Shown here piece after piece: positions 61,501 through 64,000 of a DNA stretch of 64,000 nucleotides; within the stretch, counting starts at the first letter, position 1; each line of letters opens with the position of its first letter. The notes under the pieces were generated by a model. The model did not search any database. It worked only from the letters and a program-made list of their open reading frames with translations, and had not been told where the DNA came from. A program made the translations under genes and the position numbers. Source of the stretch: Anolis sagrei (lineage: Eukaryota; Chordata; Lepidosauria; Squamata; Anolidae); NCBI RefSeq assembly GCF_037176765.1, contig NC_090023.1, positions 126,799,866 to 126,863,865 on the forward strand, in the 5' to 3' direction.

Positions 61501-63255
61501 TAAAATCGATACAATTTTAAACCCAAAAAGCAAACAAGCGTTAAAATAGAATTAAATATTAACAACATTAAAAAGAAATACTTAAAGTCCTTACAGCTAA
61601 TGAAAAATCACAGCAGGCTGACTTGATCTTTAAAAGCCCCTTTCTTTAAAAGCCTGCCTGAATAAAAAGGTTTTCACTTGCCATCAGAAGGAGAGCAAGG
61701 AAGGGGCCATTCCGGCTTCTCTGGAAAGAAGGGTGTTCCAGAGTCAAGGGGAAGCCTCCAAGAAAGAAGGCCCGCTCTCTCGTTCCCACCAACCCGGATT
61801 GAGGTGGAGGTCAGACCGCGAGAAGGGCCTCTGCTGAAGATCTCAGGGCCCGGGCAGTTTCATACAGGGAGATACGATCAGCCAAATAGCCTGCACCTGA
61901 GCCATATAGGACTTTAAAGGTCATAACCATCACTTTGACTAACAGACTGGCAGCCAGTGGAGCTGCTGCAACAAGGGGGTTGTCCACTTCCAGTAGCCGG
62001 CCCCAGTGAGCGACCTGGCTGCAGCTCTTTGAACCAGAGGAAGTTTCCAAACATTCTTAGAAGGTATGTACCCTCATTATCGGAATATTAATGTGAGTTG
62101 AATTGCCATCTGTTATGCATCCAGCACATGTGATACAGGGAACATAAATGAAGGCCATTATGGAAAACTACAGTAATTTCATCCCAGTTTCCAGTAAAAT
62201 ATTTCAGACACATAACCTGAGCACATCTCTGTTGGGGCCAGCTTTGTGCAAATGTGATTGGCAGACATCTTTCCCACAATGTTTACACACTAATCCTGTT
62301 CTGGCATGTGAAGGCTAAAAGTATGTGTGTAAACACCATCCCTTTGTGTGCCAGTATCCACTTCCTCCATTTCCCAATTGCTCTGCACTGAGCAGGATGG
62401 TCAGAATGGGACTTTTTCTGATGTTGAAGTGAACATGACAGCACACTGCTTTAGACCTTTTGGGGGACAATGACCAGAAAATAAGGCAAATATGGTTGGC
62501 CCTACTTCCTACACCAAGGTAGAGAGGTTGTAGATTTCCAGCTCCCATCAGCTCTAACAGGTATTTTCAAAGATGAGGAATGGTGGGAGATGCAATCAAA
62601 TAACACCTGGAAGGCAACTACTAGAGTGAAGGGACCACACAGTTTTACTTCTCATGCATAAGGACACACTCAGGTTATATGCTGGAGCAGAGCTTATATT
62701 CAATGACTATTTCATTCTTTCAAGGCTATTAGCTTGGTTGAGCCGTTTCCCACCAAAGCGCTCCCAACCAAGGAGAAGTCTGAACAGCCAAAAGAGTCAC
62801 CTTACATCAGTATGCAAGTGTTCGTTGAACAGCAATTTCACAAAAGTTCCCTGGGGAAATCACAGTGAATCTTCTCTGTAACATACTGCTTCTGTAGGTA
62901 TAGGGAATGAAGCATTCACATTTGTCCCACTGGCAGTTCCAAGTGGCACAACACACAGAGAACTTTATCATCTCAAACTGTAGTTCAGGCTTTTGGGACA
63001 CATCCAGGCATATTGAGGATAGAGAAACAAGACTCATTGATATATATATTCCGTAAGGTTTTTTTTTTTTACCTGATCAGCATCAACAAATATTATTTTG
63101 TCCACAGCCAATGGGAAGAGAACATCCAAGAAGAGAATTTTGTAACCCCAAATGATCCTTTGCTTTTCTGTCTGTTGATGAAGCCATCGTGGCCATTTGT
63201 ACTGCACAAGTTCATACTGGAATCCATATTCTTCTGCCATGTAAGGGATAACTTT
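52569..63255 (-). CDS. UGGT2: UGGT2, 3' part (last six coding exons)
   Basis: UDP-glucose:glycoprotein glucosyltransferase 2 adds one glucose back to N-glycans of misfolded proteins in the ER so that calnexin/calreticulin bind them again. Six minus-strand exons join in frame into 247 codons plus stop, covering most of the C-terminal GT24 catalytic domain. The metal-binding DAD (FVDADQ) is in the exon at 63073-63255. The active-site Gln and Asn of LDQDLPNN straddle the next two junctions. The protein ends in HDEL, an ER-retrieval signal. The wording [13 protein letters not shown] is UGGT2-like (UGGT1 has LVVDKFLFVDADQ), and the position next to DNAJC3 agrees. The N-terminal thioredoxin-like domains lie beyond 64000. 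Confidence 0.96.
52885..53198. mobile_element. Pogo/Tc1-like non-autonomous transposon
   Basis: The mirrored ends cagtagagtcttgcttatcc and ggataagcgagactctact lie next to TA on each side. Lies in the last UGGT2 intron. Confidence 0.75.
53444..53575 (-). repeat. CR1 3' end, short
   Basis: gattcatagagttagaagag ... gacagatggccatccagcg ... ggagcctccaccact. 5'-truncated to about 130 bp. Confidence 0.8.
53576..55375. other. UGGT2 last intron, remainder
   Basis: Apart from the repeats named separately, nothing was recognised. Confidence 0.45.
55376..55520 (-). CDS. UGGT2: UGGT2 penultimate coding exon
   Basis: 48 codons plus one base: [20 protein letters not shown], then a Lys/Glu/Arg-rich tail ([11 protein letters not shown]). 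The acceptor is CTTTTAG and the donor is G|GTAAGA. It was recognised by similarity to the human tail, in spite of the large intron on each side. Confidence 0.93.
55745..56182. mobile_element. hAT-like element, about 440 bp
   Basis: The ends cagtggttcccaacc and ggttgggaaccactg are perfect inverted repeats. An internal segment (gttatttggggtgctgatcc at 55839) recurs at 60037-60200. Confidence 0.85.
56486..56812 (-). repeat. tRNA-derived lizard SINE, full length
   Basis: From the tail (aaaggtaaaggtaaaggttt, ttaagtctagttgtgtctgg) to the inverted head (cagtttaacccgctgagtc, accagggggccc). Confidence 0.9.
56813..58210. other. UGGT2 intron, mostly unrecognised
   Basis: A LINE tail (ctctgagtccctttgggaag then tatataaataaag) lies at 57806-57865. 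Nothing else was recognised. Confidence 0.5.
58211..58655 (-). mobile_element. CR1 LINE fragment, diverged
   Basis: The minus strand reads [20 protein letters not shown] and [20 protein letters not shown] in two frames. Older than the copies at 5529 and 24948. Confidence 0.85.
58898..59014 (-). CDS. UGGT2: UGGT2 exon ([10 protein letters not shown] ... KTIDL)
   Basis: 39 codons in phase 0, with [16 protein letters not shown]. The Asn in DLPNN completes the conserved Q-x3-N of the active site. The acceptor is TTTTAG and the donor is CTG|GTGAGT. Confidence 0.96.
59360..59690 (-). mobile_element. Penelope-like repeat, single arm
   Basis: gggcatgttccagaagcctt, ggcaggcatgcccagggg, ggtctgttggaaactagac and tgcctgggggaatcctttgt place it in the same family as 19869-20304. 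On the minus strand a hammerhead-like motif keeps GAAAT-GTC near 59405-59395. Confidence 0.7.
59710..59824 (-). CDS. UGGT2: UGGT2 exon ([11 protein letters not shown] ... SNLDQ)
   Basis: One base plus 38 codons, ending [12 protein letters not shown]. Its final Gln corresponds to the catalytic Gln described in UGGT. The acceptor is GTATAG and the donor is CAG|GTATGT. Confidence 0.96.
60037..60200. repeat. Partial copy of the 55745-56182 hAT interior
   Basis: ggttatttggggtgctgatt, catcagctctagtttctcag and catatgttccgtatctc match the interior of that element. No terminal repeats were seen. Confidence 0.6.
60383..60543 (-). CDS. UGGT2: UGGT2 exon ([12 protein letters not shown])
   Basis: 53 codons plus two bases: [20 protein letters not shown], then [20 protein letters not shown] and [14 protein letters not shown]. 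This is a hallmark block of the GT24 domain. The acceptor is TTTTAG and the donor is AG|GTAATA. Confidence 0.96.
60864..61162 (-). repeat. tRNA-derived lizard SINE, full length
   Basis: From aaaggtaaagcaaaggtttc and tcgtgtccgactcttggga to the inverted head cagcggtttaacccattgc, caccaccgagg. Confidence 0.9.
61424..62060 (-). repeat. LINE-type repeat with (TTA)n end
   Basis: Begins with (ATT)n at 61424-61450, then gacactcaaagtggcttata. Further in are words common in lizard repeats (ctgcacctgagccatatagg, ctggcagccagtggagctgc). The poly(TTA) edge fits the 3' end of a minus-strand LINE. Classification is uncertain. Confidence 0.5.
62061..63072. other. UGGT2 intron, nothing recognised
   Basis: No confident repeat or exon up to the donor of the catalytic exon. 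Confidence 0.5.
63073..63255 (-). CDS. UGGT2: UGGT2 catalytic exon with DAD motif
   Basis: 61 codons from [16 protein letters not shown] to FVDADQ, in phase 0 at both ends. On the minus strand the acceptor is TTGTAG and the donor is CAG|GTAAAA. It carries the conserved [13 protein letters not shown] stretch and the DAD metal-binding aspartates. Confidence 0.96.
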
Positions 63256-63367
63256 CTACAAAATAGGATGGATGTAAATTATGCACATAATGTTACCAAT
63301 AATAGTCAAGTTTCCATTACAAGCAAGGCAATCTGGATTTCAAGCCCCTCCAAAAATAAATACAGTA

Positions 63368-63562
63368 TGACCCCCATATAAACAAGACCAGTATCCTTGG
63401 CTTCATTTACTTGCACTTGCCAAAATGTGTCCTCTCAAGGCATTTCCCAGATCCTCCAGTGTGACTTTATGGTCAATTGCTGCCAGAAATTGGTTTGCTA
63501 TTATCCGTGAACCATGGAAGGTCTGGTAATATATCCTTCATATATATGGAAGTTGTTCTGTA
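63368..63562. repeat. Pogo-like MITE, diverged
   Basis: acagtatgacccccatataa and atatatggaagttgttctgt are rough mirrored ends. Shares inner words with 42288-42512. Confidence 0.45.
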
Positions 63563-63794
63563 TAGAATATCACCTAATCACGCTGGGGACCTAGCAATGC
63601 CGAGGTGCCACTCTAATATTATCAAGGTCCTCTAGTACAATTAGAAGTCATTCATTTAAGAGAATTCAGTGTTATCCATACTTTTTGCTCATTTAGGAAC
63701 TCATCCTCCGCATATACAGTGGTTACACTATACATAAATAAAAAAATGGTCTGGCATTAGTAATTTACCCTTCCAGAAGGTGCACAACATAATT

Positions 63795-64000
63795 CTTTTT
63801 ATCGTGTCAGAAGTGACTTGAGAAACTGCAAATCACTTCTGGTGTGAGAATTGGACGTTTGCAGAGACATTGCCCGGGGGACATCTGGATGTATTACTAT
63901 CCTGTGGGAGGCTTCTCTCATGTCCCCACATGGGAAGCTGGAGCTGACAAACAAGAGCTCACCCTGTCTCACGGATTCGAACCGCTGACCTTCAGGTCAG
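63795..64000 (-). repeat. tRNA-derived lizard SINE, cut by the window edge
   Basis: The tail pair ccagaagtgatttgcagttt (minus) and the B box ggttcgaatccgtgaga (minus, near 63985-63970). The head lies beyond 64000. Confidence 0.85.

Noticed and set aside
63960-64000. tRNA-like B box at the right edge (also in 40216, 56486 and 60864 copies)
   Set aside because: These belong to tRNA-derived SINEs. No stretch folds as a complete tRNA.

Overview
The window is vertebrate nuclear DNA, most likely from a squamate reptile and probably an iguanian (Anolis-like) lizard. The evidence is the repeat content: tRNA-derived lizard SINEs, RTE/BovB-like and CR1 LINE 3' ends, many palindromic MITEs, and hAT, pogo/Tigger-like, Helitron-like and Penelope-like copies. 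Two multi-exon host genes were recognised by translating exons and comparing them with remembered human orthologues. The species was not confirmed by any search.

Plus strand, 6576-45936: the complete coding part of DNAJC3 (P58IPK), an ER-lumenal TPR and J-domain co-chaperone. All 12 coding exons have GT/AG junctions and join in frame to a 503-residue protein (human, 504). Its CpG-rich promoter holds a perfect ER stress response element (CCAAT-N9-CCACG) and a perfect CRE. Minus strand, 63255-52569: the 3' part of UGGT2, the ER glycoprotein glucosyltransferase. It consists of the last six coding exons and ends in a 23-nt exon that supplies the ER-retrieval signal HDEL. The genes are convergent (tail to tail), in the same arrangement as DNAJC3 and UGGT2 in human. 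Both act in ER protein quality control: UGGT2 re-tags misfolded glycoproteins for calnexin, and DNAJC3 hands clients to BiP and is induced by ER stress.

Layout: 1-6.2 kb is upstream repeat-rich DNA; 6.25-6.66 kb is the promoter and exon 1; 6.66-45.8 kb is DNAJC3 introns and exons, with many transposon fragments in intron 1 and a 10-kb intron 4; 45.9-about 48.4 kb is the DNAJC3 3' UTR; about 48.4-51.5 kb is intergenic; about 51.5-64 kb is UGGT2.

No new gene system is visible. The best leads are: the perfect ERSE; a dispersed repeat with long inverted arms that carry a hammerhead-ribozyme-like motif (probably Penelope-like), one copy of which sits with a 12-bp target duplication in the DNAJC3 3' UTR; an exact 65-bp palindrome in intron 1; two Helitron-like copies; and several nested insertions. 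Repeat family names are from memory, and junction coordinates of degenerate repeats are approximate to about 10-20 bp.
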